17,549 nucleotides of DNA from Lachnospiraceae bacterium UBA7784. GTDB taxonomy: Bacteria; Bacillota; Clostridia; Lachnospirales; Lachnospiraceae. Positions 6,145-15,024 of the stretch are shown here, in pieces (position 1 is the stretch's first letter; the number at the start of each line of letters is the position of its first letter). Below the pieces are notes generated by a model. It saw only the letters and a program-made list of their open reading frames with translations, was not told the DNA's origin and did no database searches. The DNA is taken from assembly GCA_002480925.1 (NCBI GenBank), contig DLDA01000047.1:1-17549 (forward strand), given 5' to 3'. A program made the translations under genes and the position numbers.

Positions 6145-8244
6145 TTACTGCTTATCCTTTGGAACATCCTTGATAGAGAAGGACATGCGTCCTGTCTTGT
6201 CCTTTCCCAGGCATATAACTGTCACAAGGTCTCCAAGTGTAAGGACATCCTCAACATGGTCGATACGCTCATTTGCGATCTTACTGATGTGGACCATTCC
6301 CTCCTTGCCAGGAGCAAACTCCACAAAGGCACCGAACTCCTTGATCGAGACTACAGTACCCTTAAGAATCTGTCCCTTATGGAAATCTGTAGTGATGATC
6401 TTTATCATCGAAAGAGCCTTTTTATTAGCCTCCTCATCGAGGGAGCTTATCGATACGCGCCCTTCATCATCTATATCAACCTTGGCTCCGGTACGGGAAA
6501 TGATCTCATTTATTGTCTTTCCTCTCTGACCGACCACATCGCCGATCTTATCAACCGGGATCTGGATGAAGCTGATCTTCGGAGCAAGAGCAGCGAGATG
6601 ATCTCTTGGAGCTGCAATAGCCTTGCTCATACAGGTATCCATTATGAAGTTACGGGCCTCATGAGCTCTGTGGATAGCCTCTTCGACAATAGGTCTTGTA
6701 AGACCATGAATCTTTATATCCATCTGGATAGCTGAGATACCTTCATGAGTTCCTGTTACCTTGAAATCCATATCGCCGAAGAAATCCTCGAGGCCCTGGA
6801 TGTCGGTAAGAACTATATAATCATCATCTGTATCTCCTGTCACAAGTCCGCAGGAAATACCGGCAACCATATCCTTAAGCGGAACTCCGGCTGCCATAAG
6901 AGACATACATGAGGCACAGGTACTTGCCATTGAGGTGGAACCGTTTGACTCAAAGGTCTCTGAAACTGCCCTTATCGCATACGGGAACTCCTCGATCGGC
7001 GGAAGTACAGGCTTTATGGCTCTTTCAGCAAGAGCGCCATGTCCTATTTCACGACGTCCTGGTCCTCTTGAAGGCTTGGTCTCACCAACAGAATAAGAAG
7101 GGAAATTATACTGATGGATATATCTCTTCTCTGTTATATTTGGATCAAGTCCCTCTATCCTCTGTGCCTCTGAAAGAGGAGCAAGAGTAACTATATCACA
7201 GATCTGAGTCTGGCCTCTTGTAAACATAGACGAGCCATGAACTCTTGGGATCAGATCCACCTCAGCAGAAAGAGGTCTTATCTGCTTTATCTCTCTTCCG
7301 TCAGGTCTCTTATGGTCCTTAAGGATCATCTTCCTTACTGTCTTCTTCTGATAGAGATATACAGCGTCAGGAAGGAGCTTCAGATAATCCTCATTATCAC
7401 AGAAGGCCTCCTCGAGTCTTTCTGTGACTTCTTTGATATTGGCCTCACGGGTCTGCTTGTCATCGGTAAATACTGCCTTCTCCATCTCCTCCGGAGGCAC
7501 TACTTTCTTCATATCAGAAAGCATCTGATCAGGAACTGCGCAACTCTCATATGAGAACTTCTCTTTCCCGACCTCGCTTACCATCTGATCTATCAGCTTT
7601 ATTATCTGCTGGTTAACATCATGGGCGGTATAAATAGCCTCTATCATCTTATCATCTGAGATAAGATTGGCTCCGGCCTCGATCATTATGACCTTATCCC
7701 TGGTGGAAGCAACTGTAAGCTCCAAATCTCCGAAATCCCAGTCAGCCTGTGACGGATTGATGATAAACTCACCGTCCTTCATACCCACCTGAGTCATAGC
7801 ACAAGGTCCGTCGAAAGGGATATCAGAGATGCATGTAGCCATAGCCGTACCTATCATAGCTACAAGCTCAGGACGGCATTCAGGATCTACTGAAAGCACC
7901 AGATTGTTGAGCGTCACATCATTTCTGAAATCCTTTGGAAACAGCGGCCTCATAGGGCGGTCTATAACGCGGGCGGTAAGGACCGAATTCTCGGATGCCT
8001 TTCCCTCACGCTTATTGAATCCACCCGGAATCTTTCCGATCGAATAGAACTTCTCTTCGAATTCTACTGAAAGAGGGAAGAAATCTATTCCCTCTCTTGG
8101 AGCATCACTTGCTGTGGCTGTAGAAAGAACCGTAGTATCCCCATAGGAAATAAGTACTGCTCCATTTGCCTGCGCTGCTACCTTGCCGACCTCTACCTTT
8201 AAGGGTCTGCCGGCAAGGTCCATTGTGTATGTCTTTCTCTCCAT
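6145..8244 (-). CDS. pnp: Polyribonucleotide nucleotidyltransferase (PNPase)
   Basis: PNPase degrades RNA 3' to 5' by phosphorolysis and can also add nucleotides; it is a trimeric ring and part of RNA turnover complexes. The 699-residue protein has the full domain order: first RNase PH domain (about 10-220), an alpha-helical linker, second RNase PH domain (about 310-545) with RPDGRE at 313-318 and the metal-binding segment LEDFFGDMDFKVTG (Asp487 and Asp493), a KH domain at about 557-615 (GDVVGQRGKTIN), and an S1 domain at about 624-693. Nothing is missing. The ATG lies 2 nt after the rpsO stop, and GAGGAAA inside the end of rpsO provides the ribosome binding site. The rpsO-pnp pairing is the usual one. 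A hairpin with a T-rich tract follows the stop. Confidence 0.98.
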   Translation of the reverse strand: MERKTYTMDLAGRPLKVEVGKVAAQANGAVLISYGDTTVLSTATASDAPREGIDFFPLSVEFEEKFYSIGKIPGGFNKREGKASENSVLTARVIDRPMRPLFPKDFRNDVTLNNLVLSVDPECRPELVAMIGTAMATCISDIPFDGPCAMTQVGMKDGEFIINPSQADWDFGDLELTVASTRDKVIMIEAGANLISDDKMIEAIYTAHDVNQQIIKLIDQMVSEVGKEKFSYESCAVPDQMLSDMKKVVPPEEMEKAVFTDDKQTREANIKEVTERLEEAFCDNEDYLKLLPDAVYLYQKKTVRKMILKDHKRPDGREIKQIRPLSAEVDLIPRVHGSSMFTRGQTQICDIVTLAPLSEAQRIEGLDPNITEKRYIHQYNFPSYSVGETKPSRGPGRREIGHGALAERAIKPVLPPIEEFPYAIRAVSETFESNGSTSMASTCASCMSLMAAGVPLKDMVAGISCGLVTGDTDDDYIVLTDIQGLEDFFGDMDFKVTGTHEGISAIQMDIKIHGLTRPIVEEAIHRAHEARNFIMDTCMSKAIAAPRDHLAALAPKISFIQIPVDKIGDVVGQRGKTINEIISRTGAKVDIDDEGRVSISSLDEEANKKALSMIKIITTDFHKGQILKGTVVSIKEFGAFVEFAPGKEGMVHISKIANERIDHVEDVLTLGDLVTVICLGKDKTGRMSFSIKDVPKDKQ

Positions 8245-8246
8245 AA

Positions 8247-8513
8247 TTATTTCCTCAGGCCGAGGCTAGCGATAAGTGCACGATAACGATCGATGTCCTT
8301 ATTCCTTAGATATGTAAGAAGGTTTCTTCTCTTACCTACCATCTTGAGCAGACCCCTGTTGCTGTGATGATCCTTAGGATTCTGCTTCATGTGGTCAGTA
8401 AGCTCTCTGATACGCTCTGTCAGGATAGCTACCTGAACCTCAGGTGAGCCTGTATCACCCTCTGTACGGGCATACTTTGTGATGAGTTCCTGCTTTTTCT
8501 CTTTTGTGATCAT
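8247..8513 (-). CDS. rpsO: 30S ribosomal protein S15
   Basis: S15 is a primary 16S rRNA binding protein of the small subunit platform. With the start at 8513 the protein has 88 residues, the family length, and shows the conserved [17 protein letters not shown] (residues 19-35), DHHSNRGLL and RRNLLTYLR segments. A perfect AGGAGG lies 7 nt upstream of this ATG. The reading frame stays open 114 nt further upstream, but that part covers the promoter and leader hairpin and gives no S15-like sequence. It has its own promoter and a structured leader, which suggests control separate from the upstream operon, probably by S15 itself. Confidence 0.98.
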   Translation of the reverse strand: MITKEKKQELITKYARTEGDTGSPEVQVAILTERIRELTDHMKQNPKDHHSNRGLLKMVGKRRNLLTYLRNKDIDRYRALIASLGLRK

Positions 8514-8544
8514 TGTGATCCTCCTATAAAACAATTTACATCTC

Positions 8545-8582
8545 GCACGAAGCCAACGTCGGATAATCGTAAGGCTGCGTGC
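8545..8582 (-). promoter_or_regulatory. Structured 5' leader of rpsO, candidate S15 autoregulatory element
   Basis: Ten-nt arms at 8573-8582 and 8545-8554 (GCACGCAGCC with GGCTTCGTGC) pair with one mismatch. Inside the 18-nt loop, ACG and CGT can add three more pairs around a small internal loop. The hairpin ends about 30 nt before the rpsO ATG. S15 represses its own mRNA through leader structures in several bacteria, and these differ between phyla. Assigning this hairpin to that role is inference from position and structure. Confidence 0.5.
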
Positions 8583-8595
8583 AGAAAACAACTTG

Positions 8596-8627
8596 ATTAT
8601 ACTAGCAAACAATGGCGGAAAAGTCAA
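8596..8627 (-). promoter_or_regulatory. Promoter for rpsO-pnp
   Basis: On the minus strand TTGACT (8622-8627) is followed by a perfect TATAAT (8596-8601) with a 20-nt spacer. If the downstream element is instead read as TAGTAT (8599-8604), the spacer is the ideal 17 nt. Either way this is a strong sigma-A-type promoter about 83 nt upstream of rpsO, and no terminator separates it from ribF. Confidence 0.7.
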
Positions 8628-8653
8628 GAGGAGGAGTTGGGGGTCAGGGACTA

Positions 8654-9568
8654 CTAACCTCTATTGAAGAACTCCCTCGCCTCCCTTATATTCCTCTTAA
8701 TCTCTTCTGTAAGCTCTTCTATGCTTGCGAACTTTTTCTCCGGACGGATAAATCTATGAAAAATGACCGTCGCCCTTTCCTCGTAGAGATCTCCGATCGG
8801 ATCTAAGATATTTGTCTCGACCGTTACAGGATTGTCGTCTGAGATCGTAGGGTTATTTCCGACATTGGTAATGCCGTGGTAGATCCTTCCCCTTATCTCT
8901 ACAGTCGTGATATATACTCCGAATGGCGGAAGAAGCTTGTTTTCGGGAGGGATTATATTTATAGTTGGTATTCCCATACCCGTTCCCAGATGCCTGCCAT
9001 GGACTACTGACCCTGCTATCAGGAATGGATGTCCAAGCAGGCGTCCTGCCTGGGCTACATCTCCCTTCTTTATAAGGTCCCTTATACGGCTTGAGCTTAT
9101 ATCCCTGCCTTCGTCCTTTATCTTTTCTATTACCTTCAGATCAAAGTCCATCCGAGCAGAAAGCTGCAATAACAGGTCTGTATTCCCCTTTCCCTGATAG
9201 CCGAAGGTGAAATCACTTCCTACTGCAAGATAGCGCATATTTATCCTGTTTACCAGAAGGCCTATAAAGTCCTCCGGTGAAAGCTTAATCAGGGTCTTAT
9301 CAAAGGTAAGCACCAGAAGGATATCTATACCCTTTTTTTCAAGGATGAAATTTCTTTCCTCTTCTGTAATGATATTTTTAAGATCATGGTCAAAAAGGAC
9401 CTTTCTGGGTGAGGCAGAAAAGGTAACCATCACGCTTTTCATACCTGGTCTTGTGGTAATAAGCGAAACCAGAGCCTCATGTCCCAGATGTATCCCGTCG
9501 AATTTTCCAACTGTCACTGCCGTTGGAAATTTATGCAGATAATTATCTATTCCTTTTATGATTTCCAT
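8654..9568 (-). CDS. ribF: Bifunctional riboflavin kinase / FAD synthetase
   Basis: RibF makes FMN from riboflavin and ATP, then adenylylates it to FAD. The 304-residue protein has the usual two domains. The N-terminal nucleotidyltransferase domain has FDGIHLGH at 23-30 and ISSSRIR at 157-163. The C-terminal kinase domain has GIPTINI at 199-205 (usually GxPTANI), TNVGNNPT at 234-241 and ETNILD at 251-256, whose Glu is the expected catalytic base. The kinase motifs are slightly divergent but complete. The ATG is 9 nt after the truB stop. Only a weak GAG lies upstream, so translation may depend on truB. The FAD product could serve the flavoprotein encoded further down, but that is a general need, not a specific link. 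Confidence 0.96.
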   Translation of the reverse strand: MEIIKGIDNYLHKFPTAVTVGKFDGIHLGHEALVSLITTRPGMKSVMVTFSASPRKVLFDHDLKNIITEEERNFILEKKGIDILLVLTFDKTLIKLSPEDFIGLLVNRINMRYLAVGSDFTFGYQGKGNTDLLLQLSARMDFDLKVIEKIKDEGRDISSSRIRDLIKKGDVAQAGRLLGHPFLIAGSVVHGRHLGTGMGIPTINIIPPENKLLPPFGVYITTVEIRGRIYHGITNVGNNPTISDDNPVTVETNILDPIGDLYEERATVIFHRFIRPEKKFASIEELTEEIKRNIREAREFFNRG

Positions 9569-9577
9569 TATAATAAC

Positions 9578-10252
9578 TCATGGCACTGGTAGAAGAAGAG
9601 ACCAGGGATCAGAAGAATCAGTAAGATTGTCAAATGTCAGCGCATCCTCTATCGAAAAATCTCCGTTTTTCGTTCTGCGAAGACTTTCCATTGTGGCAAC
9701 GGTTCCACAGCCTTCGGCAAGATCCTCGATCAGAGTCCTGATATAGGTACCCTTGGAACAATGTATCCTTACCCTGGCATGCGGATAGTCAAAGCTTAAA
9801 AGCTCTATTGAAAAAATATGGATCTGTTCCGGACTTCTTTCGATCTCTATCCCCTCTCTGGCATATTCATAGAGCCTTTTTCCGTTCACCTTCTTTGCCG
9901 AATACATTGGAGGGATCTGTTCTATATCTCCTGTAAATCTGTCAAAGATCTGCCTGAAATCCTGCTCAGTGATGGCCATGTCTGACCTTGCTGTAAGCTT
10001 TCCCGTGATATCACCGGTATCATATTTCTCTCCGAACCTTATCCCGGCCTCATAGACCTTGTCAGAGGCCGTAAGTCTGTTTACGGCTTTTGTAGCCGTT
10101 CCTACACAGACAACGAGCACTCCTGTAGCCATAGGGTCAAGAGTGCCTGTATGTCCGATTCTTTTTATATGAAATATGCCGCGGAGCTTTGCAACGACAT
10201 CGAAGGAAGTGAAGCCGGAGGGCTTATCCATAATAAGAATCCCTCCGTCCAT
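9578..10252 (-). CDS. truB: tRNA pseudouridine-55 synthase, catalytic domain only
   Basis: TruB converts U55 of the tRNA T-loop to pseudouridine. The catalytic core is intact: ILIMDKPSGFTS at 5-16, GHTGTLDPMATG at 33-44 with Asp39 as the catalytic residue, YDTGDITG near 78, and KGTYIRTLIEDL near 165. The protein has 224 residues, about 70 fewer than the usual TruB, and ends at LLPVP. This is where other members continue from LLPVD-like sequence into the C-terminal PUA-like domain. ribF begins 9 nt later, so there is no room for a lost domain and no obvious frameshift. The start overlaps the nrnA stop (TGATG) and has AAGGAGGAGG upstream, favouring coupled translation. Confidence 0.95.
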   Translation of the reverse strand: MDGGILIMDKPSGFTSFDVVAKLRGIFHIKRIGHTGTLDPMATGVLVVCVGTATKAVNRLTASDKVYEAGIRFGEKYDTGDITGKLTARSDMAITEQDFRQIFDRFTGDIEQIPPMYSAKKVNGKRLYEYAREGIEIERSPEQIHIFSIELLSFDYPHARVRIHCSKGTYIRTLIEDLAEGCGTVATMESLRRTKNGDFSIEDALTFDNLTDSSDPWSLLLPVP

Positions 10253-11217
10253 CAGGCCTCCTCCTTAAAAAATGGTCTCACCTGGTCAATAAGCTCATCT
10301 ATCATCAAAACAGGATCAGTCCCATCCATCGAAAAGCCGGCAGCTCTCTTATGACCCCCTCCGCCGTACTGAAGAGCCAGCGCTGACAGGTCAACCCTGT
10401 CTGTTGAGGATCTTGAGGAAACCTTATAGCTTCCATCCTCAGTAGGATACATGAAAAAGGCCAGTTCCACTCCCTCGACTGAACGCAGGGTGCTTACCAC
10501 CCCCTCCATGTTCTTAGGTGCTGCATCATACTTCTTCATCTGATCAGCTGTAACATAGCTTGCTATTATCCTGCCATCCAGATAGGTCTTCGAATTAGTG
10601 ATCCCGACTCCAAGCATCTGAAGCTGCTTTATGCTCTTTGTGAAAAATACATGATCGACTATGTAGGAAAAATCAATTCCCTTATCCATAAGGAAACCGG
10701 CGAATTCCATAGTGCTTGAATGCGTGCAGTTGTACTGAAAGAGCCCGGTATCCGTTACCATTCCGGTATAGAGACATTCAGCTGTCTTCTTATCGATCCG
10801 CTCCCTGTCTATTATCTGACCTACAAGCTCACAGGTACTCGATGCCTCAGGAAAAACATAATTCACATCAGCAAAAGCACCATTAGTCTCGTGATGGTCG
10901 ATACAGATGGTCTTTTTCGCATTGCTAAAATATACAGAAGAATCCCCAAGTCTTCCAAGATCTCCACAGTCACAGCAGATAAAAAGATCAAAGGCTGTAT
11001 TATCAAACCTGTTTGCCCTTATCAGCTTATCAGAGCCTGACAGGAATTCGAAGTCAAATGGGATAGGCTCCAGATAAGCCTTTATCTGGATCTCCCTGTA
11101 ATTTGTCCTTATGTAATTGTAGATGCCAAGCACCGAGCCAATGCAGTCTCCATCAGGCCTGATATGACCTGATACAGCAATGGTCCTTACTCCCTCTAAA
11201 TAATCTTCTAATCTCAT
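10252..11217 (-). CDS. nrnA: DHH/DHHA1 phosphoesterase, NrnA-type nanoRNase / pAp phosphatase
   Basis: NrnA-type proteins degrade very short RNAs and dephosphorylate 3'-phosphoadenosine 5'-phosphate. The 321-residue protein has the DHH metal motifs in order: SGHIRPDGD (His18, Asp22, Asp24), Asp83 in CCDCGD, and DHH at 107-109. The C-terminal DHHA1 domain ends with GGGGHKRAAG at 285-294, which binds substrate. Position between rbfA and truB is the standard place of this gene in Firmicutes. The ATG has AAGGA 6 nt upstream and lies 27 nt after rbfA. Its stop codon overlaps the truB start by one base. Confidence 0.93.
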   Translation of the reverse strand: MRLEDYLEGVRTIAVSGHIRPDGDCIGSVLGIYNYIRTNYREIQIKAYLEPIPFDFEFLSGSDKLIRANRFDNTAFDLFICCDCGDLGRLGDSSVYFSNAKKTICIDHHETNGAFADVNYVFPEASSTCELVGQIIDRERIDKKTAECLYTGMVTDTGLFQYNCTHSSTMEFAGFLMDKGIDFSYIVDHVFFTKSIKQLQMLGVGITNSKTYLDGRIIASYVTADQMKKYDAAPKNMEGVVSTLRSVEGVELAFFMYPTEDGSYKVSSRSSTDRVDLSALALQYGGGGHKRAAGFSMDGTDPVLMIDELIDQVRPFFKEEA

Positions 11218-11244
11218 TATATTCCTTCAGAGGCTAGCCGGGAG

Positions 11245-11625
11245 TCATTCCTCTCCGGCATCAGCCTCCCTGTCATGCTCCATTACCTGATCTATCTTGT
11301 GGGACATATCGACGCCATAGGCTATAGACTTATCTAGAATAAACTCCAGCTGGGGAGTATTTCTCAGATTAAGCCTTACGGCCAGCTGATGCCTTATATA
11401 TCCTGCAGATGATCTGATGCCTTCCATTGTACGACAGCCGTCCTGCTCATCTCCTAGAACAGAGATAAAGATTTTTGCAGTCTTTAAGTCAGGAGCAACG
11501 ATAGCATCAGTAACAGAAACTATAGGAGATATGCGCGGGTCTTTTACATCCTCTCTAAGAATCTCGGAGATGACCCTTGTTACATCCTCGTTTATCCTGT
11601 TATTTTTAACACTGTTCTTTCTCAT
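11245..11625 (-). CDS. rbfA: 30S ribosome-binding factor A
   Basis: RbfA binds the immature 30S subunit and assists late 16S rRNA maturation. The 126-residue protein has the family length and conserved parts: RINEDVTRVISEILREDVKDPRI (residues 10-32), VSVTDAIVAPDLKTAKIFISV and IRHQLAVRLNLRNTPQLEFILD. A short acidic tail (DREADAGEE) follows the last conserved helix. The ATG is 2 nt after the infB stop with only a weak AGAAAG site, so it is likely coupled to infB. Confidence 0.97.
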   Translation of the reverse strand: MRKNSVKNNRINEDVTRVISEILREDVKDPRISPIVSVTDAIVAPDLKTAKIFISVLGDEQDGCRTMEGIRSSAGYIRHQLAVRLNLRNTPQLEFILDKSIAYGVDMSHKIDQVMEHDREADAGEE

Positions 11626-11627
11626 TA

Positions 11628-14408
11628 TTACTTTCTGGCTACCTCTACCATCTTGTATGCCTCGAGGCTGTCATCCTCCTGATAATCAGAGAATCCCTCG
11701 ACAACAAGACCACATTCATATCCGGCCTTGACAGTCTTGGCGTCATCCTTGAAACGCTTGAGGGAAATAAGCTTGCCCTCGTAGATCTGCTCATCGCCAC
11801 GGCGGATACGGACAGTGGAGTCACGCTCCATAAATCCGTCATCAACTATACATCCGGCAATTATGCCAGCCTCTGAGGACTTGAACGTAGCTCTTACCGT
11901 TGCGTGGCCTATAACCTGCTCCTCATATACAGGCTCAAGCATTCCCTTCATGGCACTCTCTACATCTGCTATTGCATTGTAGATGACCTTGTAAAGACGG
12001 ACATCCACGCCCTCGTGATCTGCTATGGACTTCGCCACATTATCAGGCTTTACATTGAAACCGATGATGATAGCGTTTGATGCTGCTGCAAGGTTTACAT
12101 CTGACTCTGTTATAGCTCCCACGCCACCATGGATCACCTTTACGACGACCTCGTCATTTGAAAGCTTTTCAAGAGAGGATCTGACTGCCTCTACAGAGCC
12201 CTGTACATCAGCCTTTACGATTATATCAAGCTCCTTGACATTTCCAGCCTTGATCTGGCTGAACAGATCATCAAGGCTTACTCCTCTTCTGGTTTCCTCT
12301 ATCAGATTCTCCTTGCCAACAGAAACGAAGGTAGATGCATAGTCCCTTGACTCCTTTTCTGTATCAAATCCATTAAGGATCTCTCCGGCGTTTGGAACCT
12401 CTGAAAGTCCTAAGATCTCAACAGGTGTCGAAGGTCCTGCCTTCTTTACTCTCTTTCCGTTTTCATCGAGCATGGCCCTGACCTTACCGAACGAGGATCC
12501 GGCTGCCACCGGATCTCCTACATGAAGGGTTCCCTTCTGTACTAGAACTGTAGCTACAACTCCGCGTCCCTTGTCAAGCTCTGCCTCGATCACCAGACCT
12601 CTGGCGTTTCTCTTAGGATTGGCCTTTAATTCCATAACATCGGCTGTCAGAAGGACCATCTCTAATAGCTGGTCTATACCCTCGCCCGTATGAGCTGATA
12701 CCGGAACAAAGATGGTGCTACCGCCCCAGTCCTCAGGAATAAGCTCATATTCTGAAAGCTCCTGCTTTACTCTCTCGACATTCGCATTAGGCTTATCTAT
12801 CTTATTGACTGCAACAATGATCTCTACACCAGCAGCCTTGGCATGGTTTATGGCCTCTACAGTCTGAGGCATCACTCCGTCATCGGCAGCTACCACCAGG
12901 ATGGCTATATCGGTGGAATTAGCACCTCTCATTCGCATTGCAGTGAATGCCTCATGTCCAGGAGTATCAAGGAAGGTTATCTTCTTTCCGTCGATGCTTA
13001 CTACATAAGCTCCTATCTTCTGGGTGATACCTCCTGCCTCCTTGTCCGATACATGGGTATGACGGATCTTATCAAGAAGCGATGTCTTACCATGATCGAC
13101 GTGTCCCATTACGCAGACAACAGGCGGTCTTGGAACCAGAGTCGAAGGATCGTCCTCATCATCCTTTACAAGCTCTGCGATTACATCGACCTTTTCCTCA
13201 TGCTCAAGGATGCAGTTGAACTCAGCTGCGATATTTTCAGCCTCGTCAAAATCGACCTCCGAATTAAGAGTATATACCTTTCCGGCAAGGAAAAGCTTCT
13301 TTATGATCTCAGAAGGTACCACCTTCATCTTGTCAGCAAGATCTCTTAACGAAATACGATCAGGTACTGTGATCGTGATGATCTCATCCGGATCACGTTT
13401 TTCGACCTTATTATTGTTGTTATTCTTTGTTTTCTTTTTGCCGCCGTTTTTCTCGAGATTGATATAATGCTCTTCTTTTCTCCCTAAGGCATCATGATCA
13501 GCTCTGCCTCTCTTATTGTGAGGTTTTCCGTTATGACGGCCCTTGTCAGCTGAGGCCATCTCACCAGGGCCATTATTCCCTCTGTCCTTAATGCCTGGAT
13601 CGAACGAATTCCTTCTACGGTCGTTGTCACGATCTCCTCTACCAGATCTTTTATCCGAAGCAGAACCGTTTCTCCTCTCGCGCCTCTCAGCAGCCGCTTC
13701 CTTCTTTCTCTCAGCGTTTCTCTTCTTCTGCTGGACAAGCGCTTCCATGATATTTCCAAGCTTGACTGGACCTTCCGGCTTTGCCTCTTCCCTCTTCTTT
13801 GGCATCTCCTCGGTCTTAGGCTTGCTTACAGGCTTATTTGCTGCTTGCGAAGCGGCAGGAACTGGCTTTGTGGGCTTAGACTCAAATTTCTGATCCGGAT
13901 AGGCATCCAGTCCCTTTGGCCTTACCCTGTTGCCGTCGGTACGTGGTTTGATCGGCCCGCGTCTTTCAGGAGCAGAAGGCTTCCTGTTCCTTCCCTGACC
14001 TTTTCCATCCTTTCTTCCAGAGGAGCCATGCTCCTTGGAATTCTCAGAATGGAATACTGCAGTGATGTTTCTCTTTCTCTTCTGTACAGGAGCCACAGCT
14101 GCCTTATTCTGTCTGGATGCGCCTCCCTGCTCCGACTTGTGACGATTAGTGCTTTCGTCTTTCCTTACATCACGCTTTTTTTCTTCCACAGGTTTTACCT
14201 CCACGGCACTGTGCTCCTTCTTTTCCTTGTTATCCGGTCCGGCAGGAGCAGCTTTCTCACCAAATGCCCTCCTGACCTCATCCGCCTCCTGTTCAGTCAG
14301 TCCGCTAGAGGCGGTAAATGTCTTACCTGAAGCAGCAAAGTGTGCAACGATGTCCTTATTTGATACATTTATCTCTTTCGATAGATCATAGATTCTGATT
14401 TTTGCCAT
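11628..14408 (-). CDS. infB: Translation initiation factor IF-2
   Basis: IF-2 is the GTPase that brings initiator tRNA to the 30S subunit and drives subunit joining. The 926-residue protein has an IF2N domain at 1-50, then a long Lys/Arg/Glu-rich, low-complexity linker at about 51-340 with an Asn run (329-333) near its end. A second IF2N-like domain lies at about 345-400. The G domain follows, with GHVDHGKT at 435-442, GGITQ at 459-463, DTPGH at 481-485, NKID at 535-538 and a SAHTGEG motif. The beta-barrel and C-terminal initiator-tRNA-binding domains complete it. The linker is poorly conserved in general, and its length is normal for Clostridia. The ATG follows the ylxQ stop by 2 nt, with a strong AGGAGG inside the end of ylxQ. 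Confidence 0.98.
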   Translation of the reverse strand: MAKIRIYDLSKEINVSNKDIVAHFAASGKTFTASSGLTEQEADEVRRAFGEKAAPAGPDNKEKKEHSAVEVKPVEEKKRDVRKDESTNRHKSEQGGASRQNKAAVAPVQKRKRNITAVFHSENSKEHGSSGRKDGKGQGRNRKPSAPERRGPIKPRTDGNRVRPKGLDAYPDQKFESKPTKPVPAASQAANKPVSKPKTEEMPKKREEAKPEGPVKLGNIMEALVQQKKRNAERKKEAAAERRERRNGSASDKRSGRGDRDNDRRRNSFDPGIKDRGNNGPGEMASADKGRHNGKPHNKRGRADHDALGRKEEHYINLEKNGGKKKTKNNNNNKVEKRDPDEIITITVPDRISLRDLADKMKVVPSEIIKKLFLAGKVYTLNSEVDFDEAENIAAEFNCILEHEEKVDVIAELVKDDEDDPSTLVPRPPVVCVMGHVDHGKTSLLDKIRHTHVSDKEAGGITQKIGAYVVSIDGKKITFLDTPGHEAFTAMRMRGANSTDIAILVVAADDGVMPQTVEAINHAKAAGVEIIVAVNKIDKPNANVERVKQELSEYELIPEDWGGSTIFVPVSAHTGEGIDQLLEMVLLTADVMELKANPKRNARGLVIEAELDKGRGVVATVLVQKGTLHVGDPVAAGSSFGKVRAMLDENGKRVKKAGPSTPVEILGLSEVPNAGEILNGFDTEKESRDYASTFVSVGKENLIEETRRGVSLDDLFSQIKAGNVKELDIIVKADVQGSVEAVRSSLEKLSNDEVVVKVIHGGVGAITESDVNLAAASNAIIIGFNVKPDNVAKSIADHEGVDVRLYKVIYNAIADVESAMKGMLEPVYEEQVIGHATVRATFKSSEAGIIAGCIVDDGFMERDSTVRIRRGDEQIYEGKLISLKRFKDDAKTVKAGYECGLVVEGFSDYQEDDSLEAYKMVEVARK

Positions 14409-14410
14409 CT

Positions 14411-14737
14411 TTATTCCTCCTTGCTGCTCATAAATGCCTGTATCTTCTGTTCAAGTGATCTCGCAAATCCCTGGTCAGTGACCGCAAGACTCATCCGAAA
14501 CTCGTATCCTAGTGCTCTTCCTAAAGAAATAGAATCGCTTATTATAAAAAAGGGCAGGTCTCTGTATCTGCACATATCATCAAAATGCTTTCTGGTATTA
14601 TCAGAGGCATCTGATGCTACAATCACAAGATATGCCTTACCCTGCCTCACTGCTTCCTCGGTGGAAAACTCACCGCTTTTTATCTTGCCGGCCTTCCTGG
14701 CCAGAGAAATAAATGACAGGATCCGGTCATTATTCAT
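14411..14737 (-). CDS. ylxQ: YlxQ-type L7Ae-family RNA-binding protein
   Basis: This is a 108-residue protein of the L7Ae/L30e/S12e family, which binds kink-turn-like RNA. Family features are [25 protein letters not shown] at the N-terminus (residues 7-31) and [15 protein letters not shown] in the middle (36-50). Its location between ylxR and infB is invariant in many Firmicutes. The exact RNA target is not known from sequence. The start overlaps the end of ylxR by 8 nt and has GGAGG 7 nt upstream. Confidence 0.92.
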   Translation of the reverse strand: MNNDRILSFISLARKAGKIKSGEFSTEEAVRQGKAYLVIVASDASDNTRKHFDDMCRYRDLPFFIISDSISLGRALGYEFRMSLAVTDQGFARSLEQKIQAFMSSKEE

Positions 14738-14990
14738 CTATAAGCCTCCCCAGTTTCTCATATACTAAGTGACTTATGCTGCGCCGGAAGGACTTCTCGA
14801 GGCCGCGGTTCTTCTCCGCCCTTCTTAAGCAATCCTTATTTCTGCATATATATGCTCCTCTTCCCGGGGCTTTCCCGGTAGGGTCTACAATGAATTCCCC
14901 CTCCGGTGAAAGGACTATACGCGCAAGCTCGTTCTTAGGCTTTAGTGCTCCACAGCCGACGCATTTTCTCTCTGGTAATCTCTTCGGCAA
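14730..14990 (-). CDS. ylxR: YlxR-family small RNA-binding protein (RnpM-like)
   Basis: YlxR proteins are small RNA-binding proteins; in Bacillus one member was linked to RNase P modulation. The 86-residue protein has RKCVGCGALKPKNEL (8-22), GKAPGRGAYIC (39-49) and the final RAEKNRGLEKSFRRSIS helix. The two CxxC-like features fit the family. It starts with TTG, not ATG. The choice is supported by AGGAG six nt upstream and by the start of conserved sequence. It lies 34 nt after nusA and overlaps ylxQ by 8 nt. Confidence 0.92.
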   Translation of the reverse strand: MPKRLPERKCVGCGALKPKNELARIVLSPEGEFIVDPTGKAPGRGAYICRNKDCLRRAEKNRGLEKSFRRSISHLVYEKLGRLIDE

Positions 14991-15024
14991 TCTGACTCCT
15001 ATCTACTCTCTCCGCTTTCCGGCC

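Noticed and set aside
8514..8627. 38-residue N-terminal extension of S15
   Set aside because: It covers the promoter and leader hairpin and is unlike S15; the ATG at 8513 has a perfect ribosome binding site.
13484..13759. 91-codon minus-strand frame and several plus-strand frames over the infB linker
   Set aside because: They come from low-complexity Arg/Lys/Glu-rich codons of infB read in other frames; no independent ribosome binding site or family feature was seen.
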